The notes under the pieces: generated by a model
Told to the model about the DNA's origin: nothing
Database searches by the model: none
The model's input: the letters and a program-made list of their open reading frames with translations, nothing else
Origin: Anthoceros angustus
Lineage: Eukaryota; Streptophyta; Anthocerotopsida; Anthocerotales; Anthocerotaceae
Direction: 5' to 3'
Assembly (NCBI GenBank): GCA_010909165.1
Contig: MU008214.1
Coordinates: 263,085-284,790, forward strand
Length of the DNA stretch: 21,706 bases
Shown here: positions 1 to 8,322 of the stretch, piece after piece
How positions within the stretch are numbered: the first letter of the stretch is position 1
Layout: every line of letters begins with the position of its first letter
Program-made: the position numbers and the translations under genes

Positions 1-223
1 CCACAGGCATTGCCACACACCCAAAGCAAAGCAATTTCCAGCAACCATTCACAAGAGCAACTCGTTTAGGCACTTGCGGTGAGCAAGTCCTCCACCAAAA
101 CACTCAGACCATGACTTCCTCTCTGCAGACTGCGTTGGCTCTCACGGTACGCGAAATTCCTCTGTAATGGCAAAGGACTCGTGAGTATGGGCGCGTGATA
201 CTTTACTTTTGTGAAATCCTCCT

Positions 224-232
224 CCTCTTATA
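224..232 (-). promoter_or_regulatory. TATA box of copy A LTR (TATAAGAGG on minus strand)
   Basis: The complement reads TATAAGAGG inside the A/B block of near-perfect conservation. The same nonamer occurs at 6646 (B) and 15722 (C). The position several hundred bases before the expected LTR end fits a U3/R promoter. Confidence 0.5.
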
Positions 233-944
233 GGAGGCCTTCCACATACAACCTCCCTTAGGTGACCCCTCCGGGTCACCTTTTCCAATTTTCTATTATT
301 TCCTACACACATTTAATGTGGCACCTAAGTCTATTATGGATCCTTGGTAAATTCTATTCTAGTAACTTCACCTAAGATCATCCTTAAAGGATGTCGACCT
401 ACACCCTTATCCTTCCTATTTTTACTAACATTTATGGTCTTTGACCATTCTAGTCTCATCCTTTGGGGTGGCGGCGTGTTCCTTGTGGATTGGCTCCCTC
501 GCCCTCCTTTTGCTCTTGTCCCTTCCCGATCTGTCGTCTTCCCAATGTGTGGGGCAAGTACAATCTGCCTTCCTCAATTCCCATGGCGCCAATTCCTGTC
601 TCAACGCCCCCTCCCGCACCTTGGCGCCTTTTCTTCAGCCTCCGCCGCTGGTGCGCCCGTTTATCGCACCCTACGCGGTGATGCAGGAACTAGGGGTGGT
701 GACTTCATGGTGATCGCCCCTTTCTCCTTCTTCTCGCATCTGAGCTTTGGGTCAAGATTTCCATTGCTCTTTGCCTGTTTGATTTGTCCATACCTACCAT
801 GAGCATCTTCAAAGAGTCTTCATCCCCATTGCCGCACCATGCGGATCTCCTCACTAATCCCGGGCCTTTTGCTGGGCTCCTCTCGGCTCGGCCTTCCCTT
901 GCTCGTGGGGTGAGAAATTCCACCCCTCCCCTTCCTTGGCGGAT

Positions 945-1320
945 CTAATCCGTCTCTTCGGTGGGGTTGTCTCCCCACCACCTCAGACTCCTCAGGGGGC
1001 ATACTAGGACCCCGGCTCCTTCATCCTCGGCCGGGCCTCGGCCCGGCTCCCAACGGGCTCCAGTGGCGCCTACCGGTGAGTGAGCGGGGTGATCTACCCG
1101 GTGGTGCGGACTCTGGTAGGTGAACCCTCGTGGTGGTGACCCCGGAGGCGGGTGTCCCTCCTCTGCCATCTTTCCTCCTTGGCAGCGGCCTCTCAGTCTC
1201 CTCCAGACTCCTCGGAGTCCATGTCATGGCCTCATCAAAGTCGGAGGCTCTTTTCTGCGGCTCCTCATCATCATGAGGACCTAATGTCCTCCTCTTGGCC
1301 AACCAAGACTTCATTGTTGG
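945..1320 (-). pseudogene. Acidic extra-ORF remnant of copy A
   Basis: Minus-strand frame beginning near 1314 carries 'KRRTLGPHDDEEPQKRAS' followed by 'DFDEAMTWTPRSLEET'. Copy B has a clear relative on the plus strand at 5190-5310 ('LGPHDDDREA', 'LDFDEVTSDMDSEEFGEE'). Shared protein-level pattern in two diverged copies suggests this was once translated. Downstream the frame runs into low-complexity, palindrome-rich sequence (about 1060-1130) and overlapping frames with no recognisable domain. I do not recognise a family. It lies between the coiled-coil remnant and the LTR segment of the same copy, in the same orientation, so it is probably the C-terminal half of one extra protein. Confidence 0.45.
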
Positions 1321-1431
1321 CCTTCAAAATCTATTGTGGAGGTGAGCCCCAAGCTGTGATGCATTTGGAGATCATCAATCTCCGTGGGCCACTCTCCATC
1401 CTCCTACTCTTGTAGGCGTCCCTTGCGGTGG

Positions 1432-2121
1432 TTAATTCTCCCACCTTGACATGGAGGTCACATTCTCCTCCCTTGCTTCCCTCATTTGGTTGGCTAATTT
1501 GCTTGAAGGGCATAGTCCAAAATGCCTCTTCCTCACCACCCGGCATCCATGTACCACCTTCTTGTGGTATCCTCCTCTTGGAACCTCCTCCTCGTTCTCT
1601 TGTTCTTGGCAAGTCCTTCCCTTTCCGCTTGCCACGTACTCTTCTCATGCTCCAGCTCCTGCAATTGCTGATCTTGCGCCTCCAACTCCGCGCGCTTCTC
1701 CTCCAAATGGTACCGGGTTCTTCACAATTCCTCTTCCATGTCCCGGATCTTGATGGCTTGGGTAGCCATCACCTGTTCCTGTGCGTCCATTTGTTGGATC
1801 GCCACCTTCTCCCTTCCTAGAGCCTCCGTTTTGCCCTTCCGTTCTTGCTCTAACTGGGCAAAATGCTCCTCCATATACACTCCAATCCCTTTGGGTTGTT
1901 GCGAATGGCTCTCTTCTTGTGACAACCTTCCCTCTAGGACCTTCTCCGCTGGTCCCAGATCCCTGGAGCTTCTCCTGACCTTCTCCGGCTTGGCTGCCTT
2001 CTCGTCGGACTCCATGGCTTCCATTGCCATTTGGTCCTGCTTTCCTCCGGCCATGTCTTGGGCTTTCACTTCCTCTTATGCCCACAAGGAGGCTGCTAGC
2101 TCCTAGCCCCTTCAAATCCAC
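1432..2121 (-). pseudogene. Coiled-coil ORF remnant of copy A
   Basis: The frame at 2069-1722 reads as a charged, heptad-like helix: 'MEEHFAQLEQERKGKTEALG' then 'REKVAIQQMDAQEQVMATQA'. After an in-frame TGA near 1720 the same frame continues 'HLEEKRAELEAQDQQLQELE', which is again coiled coil. Near 1622 the coding sense shifts to another frame carrying 'QENEEEVPRGG', then 'VVRKRHFGLCPSSKLANQM'. At least one stop and one frameshift break it, so this is a dead copy. The family is not recognised. Coiled-coil accessory proteins can assemble with retroelement capsids or act as silencing antagonists, but neither is shown here. Copy C has a comparable charged-helix remnant at 14652-14880. The overlapping plus-strand reading frames have proline/serine/leucine-rich composition typical of antisense shadows. 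Confidence 0.5.
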
Positions 2122-2299
2122 ATGGTGAGTGCTTCACAAGCACTCGGCCAAGTCTAAGGGCCCAAGTGCCTTTGTTGCTGGAAATCTCCAGCTCCCTTGT
2201 ACTCATGGGCCATCAGCGGCGGTCCCCTCAGTCGCCCATCCGCCCTTCCTCCAAGCGGGTAGTGGCCTAGGCGCCCGCCTTGTGCTTCTTTCCCTTCCC

Positions 2300-2525
2300 T
2301 ACGTGGCTGCACCTACCCGTGGGGTGCAGCCTACAGCGGTGGTGCTCCCCCCGGTGGTGCCTACCTCGTGGTGGGGTGACGCCTACCACGGTAGTGCCCA
2401 CCCCTCTTGGGTGGTGCCTCCCTCGGGGTATGGGGTGCCTGCCTCTCACTAGGCACGAGATGGTGGGGACTCCCCACCCTTGGGGCATCACCCCTCATGG
2501 TAGTCCTCCTCTCATAGACTACCAT
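2300..2525. repeat. Palindrome-rich block in copy A
   Basis: Contains a perfect CTACCACGGTAG at 2383-2394, several decayed relatives ('CTACCTCGTGGTGGGG', 'CTACAGCGGTGG'), and an inverted repeat with 9-base arms ATGGTAGTC / GACTACCAT at 2497-2505 and 2517-2525. It interrupts the minus-strand coding remnants. The same palindrome family is found upstream of the TATATA boxes in copies B and C. Confidence 0.6.
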
Positions 2526-2543
2526 TCGGCCTTCCTCGGCGGT

Positions 2544-2996
2544 TCACATTCCTCTCCTCTTTCTTGCTCTGTGGAAAAGATTCCCACTCACGGCAACCTT
2601 GTTGCCTCTACATCCTCCGCCCTTGCTCCTAGCATGCTTGTGGAGGTCGACCTCCCATGTCTTCCTCAATGCAAAGGCAGGGCCTTTCCAAGCTTGGTGG
2701 AGATGGATTATCTCAGAAGGATGCAAGCATCTTCCAACTCCTTGCTTGTGAGAAGTCCCTCGTTTCCACAAATGCACCAAATAGGTGCTAAGGTAGCGAG
2801 GCCTTGGCCCTTCCTCATCCGAATTTGGCTTGAGGAGCTTCTCCCGGTGGTGGATGTAGGCCTCATACATGATGGTGCCCCAATCTGGCTTGGCTCCTCT
2901 CGAAATCTTCCACAAAAATTGCAGGAAGTTGGTGCTGAAATAGGAAGTCCTTTGGTAATTTACCAACCCCAGCACAATCTTTTGAAGAGCCTCCAC
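2544..2996 (-). pseudogene. Unrecognised coding remnant, globular-looking
   Basis: Minus-strand 150-codon open frame from 2996 with balanced, protein-like composition: 'VEALQKIVLGLVNYQ', 'FLQFLWKISRGAKPDWG', 'IMYEAYIHHREKLLKP', 'RPRYLSTYLVHLWKR'. Regular tryptophans, aromatic/basic pairs and hydrophobic spacing resemble a folded helical domain rather than random sequence. I cannot assign a family; plant retroelement gag-like or plant mobile-domain proteins are possibilities only. After about 2750 the composition becomes less convincing, and no in-frame partner joins it cleanly to the coiled-coil remnant downstream. Its orientation and position suggest it is the N-terminal part of the same extra ORF. 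Confidence 0.45.
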
Positions 2997-2999
2997 TTG

Positions 3000-3345
3000 A
3001 CTCTTTTGATGCTATCTTTTCCAGCCATTCTTGGCATGGGCCTTCACTCCTCGTCCATCATGTCGAGGAGCTCTTGCGGAATTCGGAGGGGCAGTCCTCT
3101 TCCCTCCATTCGACCTTTCGAGAGAGCAATTCGAGCTTTCTTCCTCGGTCTCCCATACACTGAATGCTCCTTACGGTCCGGAGGATCCGTTCGAGCATTC
3201 CTTTAAACGCGGCAAGGCTGCCTCGATTGATGGAGATTGATGAAGCACTCCTCAATCAGCTCCAAATTGTGTACTGCCCTTCCTCCCAGCTCTTTTGGTT
3301 GCCCAAACTTTGCGCCCACGGAAGAAGACTTGATTTTTTGCGAAG
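3000..3345 (-). pseudogene. Possible upstream part of the extra ORF in copy A
   Basis: Several short minus-strand frames (for example 'GRKVWATKRAGRKGSTQFGA', then 'MLERILRTVRSIQCMGDRGR' and 'KLELLSRKVEWREEDCPSEF') precede the globular remnant in the same orientation. They are charged and protein-like but broken by frame changes, and no start codon can be chosen. No family recognised. This could be coding decay or chance. Confidence 0.25.
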
Positions 3346-3440
3346 ATCATGGAAATTATTAGGTGAGGTAGGTAGGTAGCAGGAAGGCGGTAGAGGCACG
3401 GGGCTCGCCAAGCACCACCCAGATAGGCGAGAAAGGAGCA

Positions 3441-3472
3441 CTACCACGGTAGGCGGGCGAGACTACCGTAGT
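3441..3472. repeat. Two palindromes upstream of the B TATATA box
   Basis: CTACCACGGTAG at 3441-3452 and ACTACCGTAGT (odd centre) at 3462-3472, about 45-75 bases upstream of the TATATA box at 3517. Copy C has its palindrome array in the equivalent place. Confidence 0.75.
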
Positions 3473-3479
3473 GACAGAT

Positions 3480-3870
3480 CTCGGCAAAAAGGGAAATTAG
3501 GATAGGGAGATATCCACTATATATGCCCACCAATAGTGGACTAGATAAATGGGGTGGAATAGGAAAATAAAAGCTAGATTGGGCCGTTAGGAAACTAGGG
3601 GAAATAGTATCTTAGTATAAGAGGAATTGGAAACTCCAATCAAGCATGGAAAGGTGCCACGTGGTGCATATCCAAGGGTAGAGTAGATTGGTAGTTACCA
3701 TTCCTAACCCCAAGTTCATCTTTATAATCTGCATGTGTGTAGGAGGTCACTTGAAGGTGAGGCGCCAAACTGCGGAAGGCACCGCCACACCAAGAGTTGT
3801 AGAAGAGCCCCACAGTGTTGCGATGTCGACGTCAGGATAGAGAGAGGCGTGAGCTGAAAGCGAGGGAGGA
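3480..3870 (+). repeat. Promoter block directly repeated at about 12430-12835
   Basis: Shared landmarks in the same order and orientation as the C block: a TATATA box, 'TAGTGGACTAGATAAAT' just after it, AT-rich 'ATTAGGAAA'-type sequence, 'GGTGCCACGTGG' near 3653, 'AAGGGT', 'TGCATGTGTG' near 3730, and a 'GAAGGCACCGCC' segment. Similarity fades after about 3870. Two plus-oriented copies 8.9 kb apart fit LTR (5' and 3') or accessory-gene promoter duplication. Confidence 0.7.
3517..3525 (+). promoter_or_regulatory. TATATA box of block B
   Basis: CTATATATG lies in the block conserved with C (12455-12466). The conserved palindromes lie upstream and a G-box-like CACGTG lies about 140 bases downstream. 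Extra-ORF remnants follow in the same orientation, so this may be the promoter for that ORF. Confidence 0.5.
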
Positions 3871-3961
3871 AAATAGGCAAGATAAGTAGGGGTGCAACAA
3901 GAGAAAAAGAAGGAAGGATAGGGCTGTGTGCTGAACTAGGTGAAGCCATGGCAAGCTGAAT

Positions 3962-4089
3962 TTGCAGCTGGGCTGCAAGAGGGAGGTGGCACAGCCACAG
4001 GAAGGCATTATTGCAGATGGGCTGCAATATGGTGAAGAAATCGCAACGGGGTGTGCATCATGAAGGCAAAATTCGCAGTTGGGCTGCAA
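3962..4089. repeat. Three spaced copies of TTGCAG-N5-CTGCAA
   Basis: TTGCAGCTGGGCTGCAA at 3962-3978, TTGCAGATGGGCTGCAA at 4011-4027 and TCGCAGTTGGGCTGCAA at 4073-4089. Each is an inverted repeat with 6-base arms (one mismatch in the third) around a 5-base centre. They sit in the leader of block B; no coding remnant was seen here. Confidence 0.65.
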
Positions 4090-4278
4090 GTAGGTGTGAA
4101 GGGAGGTCGTTGCGGTGGCCGCGAGGAGAATTGGGCAGCAAGGAAGGCTGATTCGAGAGTTGGTCAAGGAGTTCGCTAAGGAGAAGTGTGGAGAATGGAG
4201 CTTGGTGAGGAGTTCAATAATGAAACACCAAAATGTATGGCAAAATGCACAAGGAACTTGGTGTGTTGGATATCTGAT

Positions 4279-4332
4279 ATAAGAACTCAGAGTTAAGCGT
4301 CCTTTGGGCGGATCAAACTCGGATGGGGTGCC
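4279..4332 (+). other. 5S rRNA-derived fragment with A-box and C-box
   Basis: The sequence reads AGAACTC, then AGTTAAGCGTCC (4291-4302), TTTGGGCGGA, then GGATGGGGTGCC (4321-4332). Plant 5S genes have, in this order and spacing, CAGAACTC, the A-box AGTTAAGCGTGC, TTGGGCGAGAG, and the C-box GGATGGGTGACC. The match runs over about 50 bases with a few small indels. The 5' half (near 4250-4278) is only weakly similar and the 3' end is not convincing. A 5S-derived internal promoter inside LTR elements is known from Cassandra TRIM retrotransposons and from 5S-derived SINEs. Here it lies in the leader of block B, in sense orientation. Whether it still binds TFIIIA is unknown; the C-box has an insertion and a loss. 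Confidence 0.7.
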
Positions 4333-4339
4333 TTTTGTG

Positions 4340-5015
4340 TGAGTATGAGCTTATATTTGCAAAAGACACACGGAGCTGATTGGGAAAGTTCTTAGTAGGG
4401 AGTTGCAGGTGACGGCGCACGGATTTTGGAGGCTGAGGATTGAGCTTTTCCTTGGTTTTGATGGGTAGGATGGTCTCTATGGGAGCGCCTAGGGCCAAGG
4501 AGATGCAGGGAATGTTGCTCTTGCACAAGAGCTGAAGGATTGATGACTTAAGAGCCTTCTTGGTGCAAACCAACTAGGGTCTTGAATTTGTGCAAGATGG
4601 ATGGAAAGGATCCTTAGATTCATGGTGGGGATTGATGGCTACGAGAAATTAGAGGTTATGGCTGGTCTAAATAATGGATGGGATATGGCCACATGCTTGC
4701 ACTCAAATCTATGGCTGCAATTTAGGAGCTCTTTATAATTGTCGATGAGAAGACCGGGTATCTAAAAGTGCAGAGAGGGGAGTGAGCTAGAGCTTGTGTG
4801 TGCGCCCTCTGCCTGTGTGTGTGCCTTCTTAAGAGTGATGCCGCCATCTCCTCTTGGTGTTCTCTTTTCTTGTGGCATCAATTTCTTGGGTCTTGGTGTG
4901 CCTTGGCTTGGTTTTGAGAGTGAATTTCTTCTAAGAGGGGGACGTCCTTAGTGTTCTTGGTGCTTATCTTGGTGTCTGTTCTCCTCATGGGATTGCTAAG
5001 AGCCAAGCTGCAAGG
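4340..5015. other. Gene-free leader segment of B
   Basis: No recognisable coding remnant, RNA gene or repeat was seen. A weak second 5S-like stretch ('TTGGGAAAGTTCTTAG' near 4379-4394, compare CTGGGAAGTCCTCG) may be the displaced 5S 3' end. The plus strand has many short G-rich and TG-rich tracts near 4780-4960. Confidence 0.5.
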
Positions 5016-5656
5016 ATGAGGCTGGTTCCGGAGGAAGCCAGGTGTGGATGCCGTGAAGGGTTTCTAAAGGCCAAGAAACCCCAACTCATGAAGCGCATGG
5101 TGGTAGTTTGGAGTGTAAACCCATTGCCAAAAATATTGGGCGATGGCACGGTGTGTGTGGAGGCCTACAATAATTGTGAAGAGGAGGATGCTTGGGCCAC
5201 ACGATGATGATAGGGAGGCCCTCATGCAGATTAAGCCAGGGGCCTTAGACTTTGATGAGGTCACAAGCGATATGGACTCCGAGGAGTTTGGAGAAGAAAT
5301 GGCGAGGGAGGAGCCCATAGTGCCACAAGGAAACAGGAGGGAAGAAGGCAACCTACACGGTGGAGGCGCAGCCACTGGGAGGCACCTCTCGTGGCGAGGC
5401 GAGGCGTGGGTCTCGAAGGAGGCAATGGATGCGGGGGAGTGCGATGGTAGGGGAGGCGAGTACTTTGGCCCCCGCAGGAGATGTTAAGGAGGAGGTTGTC
5501 TCCCTAGGAGGGAACGAAAAATCACAAAGAGGAGCTCAACCTACCAACATAAGTGTGGGAGCAAGGAGGTCACTTGTTCCACAAGTGAAGGAGAGGGGGA
5601 TGAGTCCTCGGCGCCAAAGGAAGGAGATGGCGCAGGAAGCAAGGTAGGGGGTCACC

Positions 5657-5742
5657 CTACCACGGTAGGTGACCACCCTACCACGGTAGTCTGCCAGACT
5701 ACCGTGGTGCCACGCCCGGTAGTCTGCGGACTACTGCGGTAG
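5657..5742. repeat. Palindrome cluster in B, including a 29-base perfect palindrome
   Basis: CTACCACGGTAG occurs at 5657-5668 and 5678-5689. From 5680 to 5708 the sequence is a perfect palindrome: 14-base arm ACCACGGTAGTCTG, one central C, and its exact complement. CTACTGCGGTAG follows at 5731-5742. Confidence 0.85.
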
Positions 5743-6099
5743 CGGACCTACGGTGGGACGAGGGGAGCCAGCCACGAGGCGATTGAGGATGAAGGGGGAT
5801 CCAATACACCCAGATAGATGATAAGGTGGTTGGGAGCAATGCCACCGGTGGAGACAAAGGGCGGTCCGTGAGGAAGGGGAGGGTAAGAAATTCCCTCACC
5901 CACGGATAAGGAGGAGCCAGCCAGAGAGGAGACCAACGCAGCGGAGGAATTAGCGAGGTGACAACATCGACAAATGGGGAGGAACCTTTGAAGACATGCT
6001 CCATGATAGGTATGGACAAATCAAACAAGGAAAGGAGCAAAAGGATCTCAACCCGTGGACCATCACCGATGAGGAAGAGGGAAGGAGATAGGGACCAGA

Positions 6100-6148
6100 C
6101 TACCATGGTAGGTAGTCACCTACCCGATGTGCCAGACTACCGCGGTAG
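6100..6148. repeat. Second palindrome pair in B
   Basis: CTACCATGGTAG at 6100-6111 and CTACCGCGGTAG at 6137-6148, both perfect 12-mers with different central dinucleotides. Confidence 0.85.
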
Positions 6149-6432
6149 GTGCCCTTTGAAGGAGGCCGTCGGTGGAGGCTAGAAGATGGGCCATTCGAGT
6201 GCGCGGAAGGGGCGCGATTGCCTGGATGGCAAGAGGAATCGGGGCCGCCCGCGAGGAAGAAGGGCGGAAGGTACTTGCCCCAAAGTCGGAAGGGCGGAAG
6301 GTGCCCAAAGTCGGGAGGTCAGGGAAGACCAGCAAAAGGGAAGACCAGCAGCAAAAGGGGGATGAGAAGACCAATCAGAAGGGAACCCGTCGCCACCCCA
6401 GCAAGATAAGGACTGAGAATGGTCAATGACCA

Positions 6433-7461
6433 TAAATGAGCTTTGGGGAATGGGAAGGATAGGTGGTGTAGGTTGGCAACATTAAAGAGTGGCCATAGGT
6501 GAAGTTGCTAGAATAGAATTTACCTAGGATCAGACAGTAGACTTAGATGCCAGGCCTTAAATGCTGGCGGTAGGAAATAATAGAATATTGGAAAAGGTGA
6601 CCTGCAGTAGGGTCACCCAAGGGAGGTTGTATGTGGAAGGCCTCCTATAAGAGGAGGAGGATTTCACAAAGTAAAGTATCATGTCTTGCGCTTCCATACT
6701 CGCGAGTCCTTTGCCATTCTGAGGAATTTCGTGCTGTGAGCCAAGCGTCTGGTAGAGAGGAAGTCGCGGTGGTCGGAGGTGGTGGAGGACTTGCTCAGCA
6801 AGTGCCTAAACGAGTTGCTCCCCTTGTGAATGGTTGTGAAATTGCTTTGCTTTGGGTGTGTGGCAATGCCGAGAACTCTCGGCTTGAGGGTAGACTACAG
6901 GAAAGACTCCAGGTTCTCGTTGTCTCAAACTCATAGCCGGCCCAAGGAAGAACTTGGTGGAGGCGGACCCAGGCGGTTGTGCCAAGGGGAGGCGGTGAAG
7001 CCGAGCGAGGTTAGAATAGGAGGAAGAGAGGATGAGAAGATGAGTAGAGGATTAGAGGTGTAGGTGTGGAAGGCCACGAGCCTAAGGGGAATCCCAAATG
7101 CAAGTAAAAGCGCTCCCACAGGTGGAGAAGAGTGGTCTTAGAAGTAGGGACGAAATCGCGGTGTGGATCGGGGTCCCTGGGCGCCGTGATAACTCCTCTT
7201 GCTAAGCGGGACACACACCAATTGTGTTGTGTCGTTGTAGGTCGAGGATTGGTGATTTTTAGGTGCAAGTGGTGCAACTGTAAGAGGAGAGTAGAGGGCG
7301 CCTTGCTTGTTTAGAAGGTGAGAAGTTGTGTGTCTGCGGTAGGTGACCACAAGGACCTCGAACTTTCACAAGTCTCATGGGACGAAACCCAGCGTCTGAG
7401 CGGCAGTGGGATAAGTGTGGCGCTATAGTGGGAGGACCTGGAGTGCCCTCTCCCTCCCACA
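6433..7461 (+). mobile_element. LTR segment of B (at least U3 end, R and U5)
   Basis: Supported by three facts: it ends directly before a gypsy primer-binding site, an inverted counterpart occurs at 1-430 (upstream part) and another at 21145-21706 (downstream part, ending at the matching terminus), and it carries a TATA box about 800 bases before its end. The 3' terminus is '...CCCTCCCACA'; copy D's terminus reads '...TTTTCCCGCA'. The 5' start is uncertain; 6433 is a convenience boundary just after the last ORF remnant. Short open frames here are not gene-like. Confidence 0.6.
6646..6654 (+). promoter_or_regulatory. TATA box of the B LTR (TATAAGAGG)
   Basis: TATAAGAGG lies in the most conserved segment of the family and within an imperfect hairpin, CCTCC-TATAAGA-GGAGG (6641-6657). 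It is the likely start of the genomic transcript, roughly 30 bases upstream of R. The same nonamer is in copies A and C. Confidence 0.55.
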
Positions 7462-7465
7462 TTTT

Positions 7466-7483
7466 TGGCGCCGTTGCCGGGGA
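7466..7483 (+). other. Gypsy-type primer-binding site
   Basis: TGGCGCCGTTGCCGGGGA, preceded by TTTT after the LTR end. This is the characteristic PBS of plant Athila/Tat-type Ty3/gypsy elements, usually assigned to the 3' end of tRNA-Asp. It fixes the plus orientation of the element and the 3' end of its LTR at 7461. Confidence 0.9.
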
Positions 7484-8320
7484 CTTGTTGCTGAAAGTTT
7501 GAAGTTTTGTGGTTTCCATCGCTAGGCTGCAGAATGCTTGAGAAGGGACTGAGGGTTGACCATATGTTGTGAAGAAGGAACTTGACGCCTCTAAGTTGTC
7601 ATAGGGGTGAATGGTTGAGACACTAAAGGGTGTGATTTGCTTCCTTCTTAACGACTGTGGGTTGGAGGTCATGAGGATGCTTGCAGATGTCTAGTTGGGG
7701 GAGGGGAAGGAAGTAATTTACGTGTAGAGAGCAGATCGCCCCGCGCCTTTGCTGCAAAGGATTTGTGAGTGACGGAGAAATCATGTGTGTGAAGAAAGCT
7801 TAGTTGTGCGCACAATGTGCAAAGGAAGAAGCGGAGAGAGAGCTCTCTTGCGGAGGAAGCTACATGTGCTAACATCTTGAGGGTTCCGTTGAGGAAGAAG
7901 AGGTAGTTGTCTAAGAGCGGGAGGAGGTTGTGCTGCTCACGGACGAGGAGGAGGGTTACCGAGTTCTTGATTAAGGGTGAGGGTCAAGAATCCGAGCCAG
8001 CGGTTAGTAATTTCAAGTACATCTTCGTTCGCAAGAGGAGGACTTTTCGTGGATTGTTGAGCTCTTCTAGCTCGAGTTGGTCGTAAGAGGAGGAAGGCAA
8101 GAGGGTGAGATTTGGCGTGGAGAAGTTGGGGTGAGATCTAATGGCCGAGCTGCAAGGTCTTGATCAATTATTGCCCAACTTGCTGCCCTTTCAACCCCGA
8201 TTGCTAGGAGGAGGCGCTTGTGTGCCCAAGTCTGTATAGACATCCCGCTTGGCAGCATTTGTTTCGCCCAGGTGGAGTTTCTTGGGATGTGCCCACAATT
8301 TTGTGGACGCCCTCGACCAT
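7484..8320 (+). other. Untranslated leader of element B
   Basis: No convincing coding remnant on either strand. The plus strand is rich in GAGGA/AGGAGG tracts. A long leader between PBS and gag is common in Athila/Tat elements. Confidence 0.5.
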
Positions 8321-8322
8321 GA

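Larger units (their letters stand above)
1..3345 (-). mobile_element. Inverted, degraded copy 'A' of the gypsy-related element family
   Basis: Read on the minus strand, bases about 1-1350 align with plus-strand bases about 5100-6870 (copy B), including an uninterrupted identical run of about 50 bases around 208-260 opposite about 6617-6669. The left part (1 to about 430) corresponds to B's LTR segment. The rest corresponds to B's extra-ORF region, and then continues into about 2 kb of minus-strand coding remnants that B lacks. The window starts inside this copy, so its LTR end and primer site are not visible. The inner boundary is not sharp; I place it near 3345, where minus-strand coding-like sequence fades and B's promoter block begins. 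Identity was judged by eye, not computed. Seen: the inverted homology. Inferred: that it is a separate insertion of the same family. Confidence 0.75.
5016..6432 (+). pseudogene. Extra-ORF remnant of copy B
   Basis: Plus-strand coding-like pieces in changing frames. The best is 5143-5487, with 'VKRRMLGPHDDDREALMQIK' and 'LDFDEVTSDMDSEEFGEE', matching the minus-strand remnant at 945-1320 of copy A. Further pieces (5958-6106 and 6149-6429) are basic, glycine/lysine-rich and low complexity ('RKKGGRYLPQSRKGGR'), and are interrupted by palindrome clusters. The counterpart of A's coiled coil is missing; B seems to have lost it or replaced it with the leader. Frames change several times, so no product is expected. 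Function not recognised. Palindromic DNA inside the reading frame is odd for a protein gene and suggests that part of this region is regulatory DNA or had already decayed. Confidence 0.4.
3370..7461 (+). mobile_element. Plus-oriented copy 'B': promoter block, extra ORF and LTR segment
   Basis: This block ends with 'CCCACA' at 7456-7461, then TTTT and a gypsy primer-binding site at 7466. It contains, in order: palindromes (3441-3472), a TATATA promoter block repeated at 12430 (3480-3870), a leader with a 5S-like fragment (4279-4332), extra-ORF remnants (5016-6432) and the TATAAGAGG promoter (6646). Whether the LTR proper starts near 3370, giving a roughly 4-kb LTR with a gene inside it, or only near 6430 with the ORF as a 3' accessory gene, cannot be settled here: no clean TG start or polypurine tract stands out at either place. 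Confidence 0.6.

Noticed and set aside
344-802. 152-codon plus frame near the left edge
   Set aside because: Antisense to the LTR/extra-ORF region of copy A. Its similarity to minus-strand frames at 5699-6433 only reflects the inverted repeat, not a protein.
2280-3206. Longest open frame (308 codons, plus strand)
   Set aside because: It runs antisense to better protein-like minus-strand remnants, begins in the palindrome block, and has the proline/serine/leucine-rich composition of a shadow frame.
7350-7365. Possible tRNA T-arm (TTCGA-like sequence near 7357, and its copy near 21247)
   Set aside because: No matching anticodon or acceptor arms, and no A-box at tRNA spacing; it is part of the conserved LTR.
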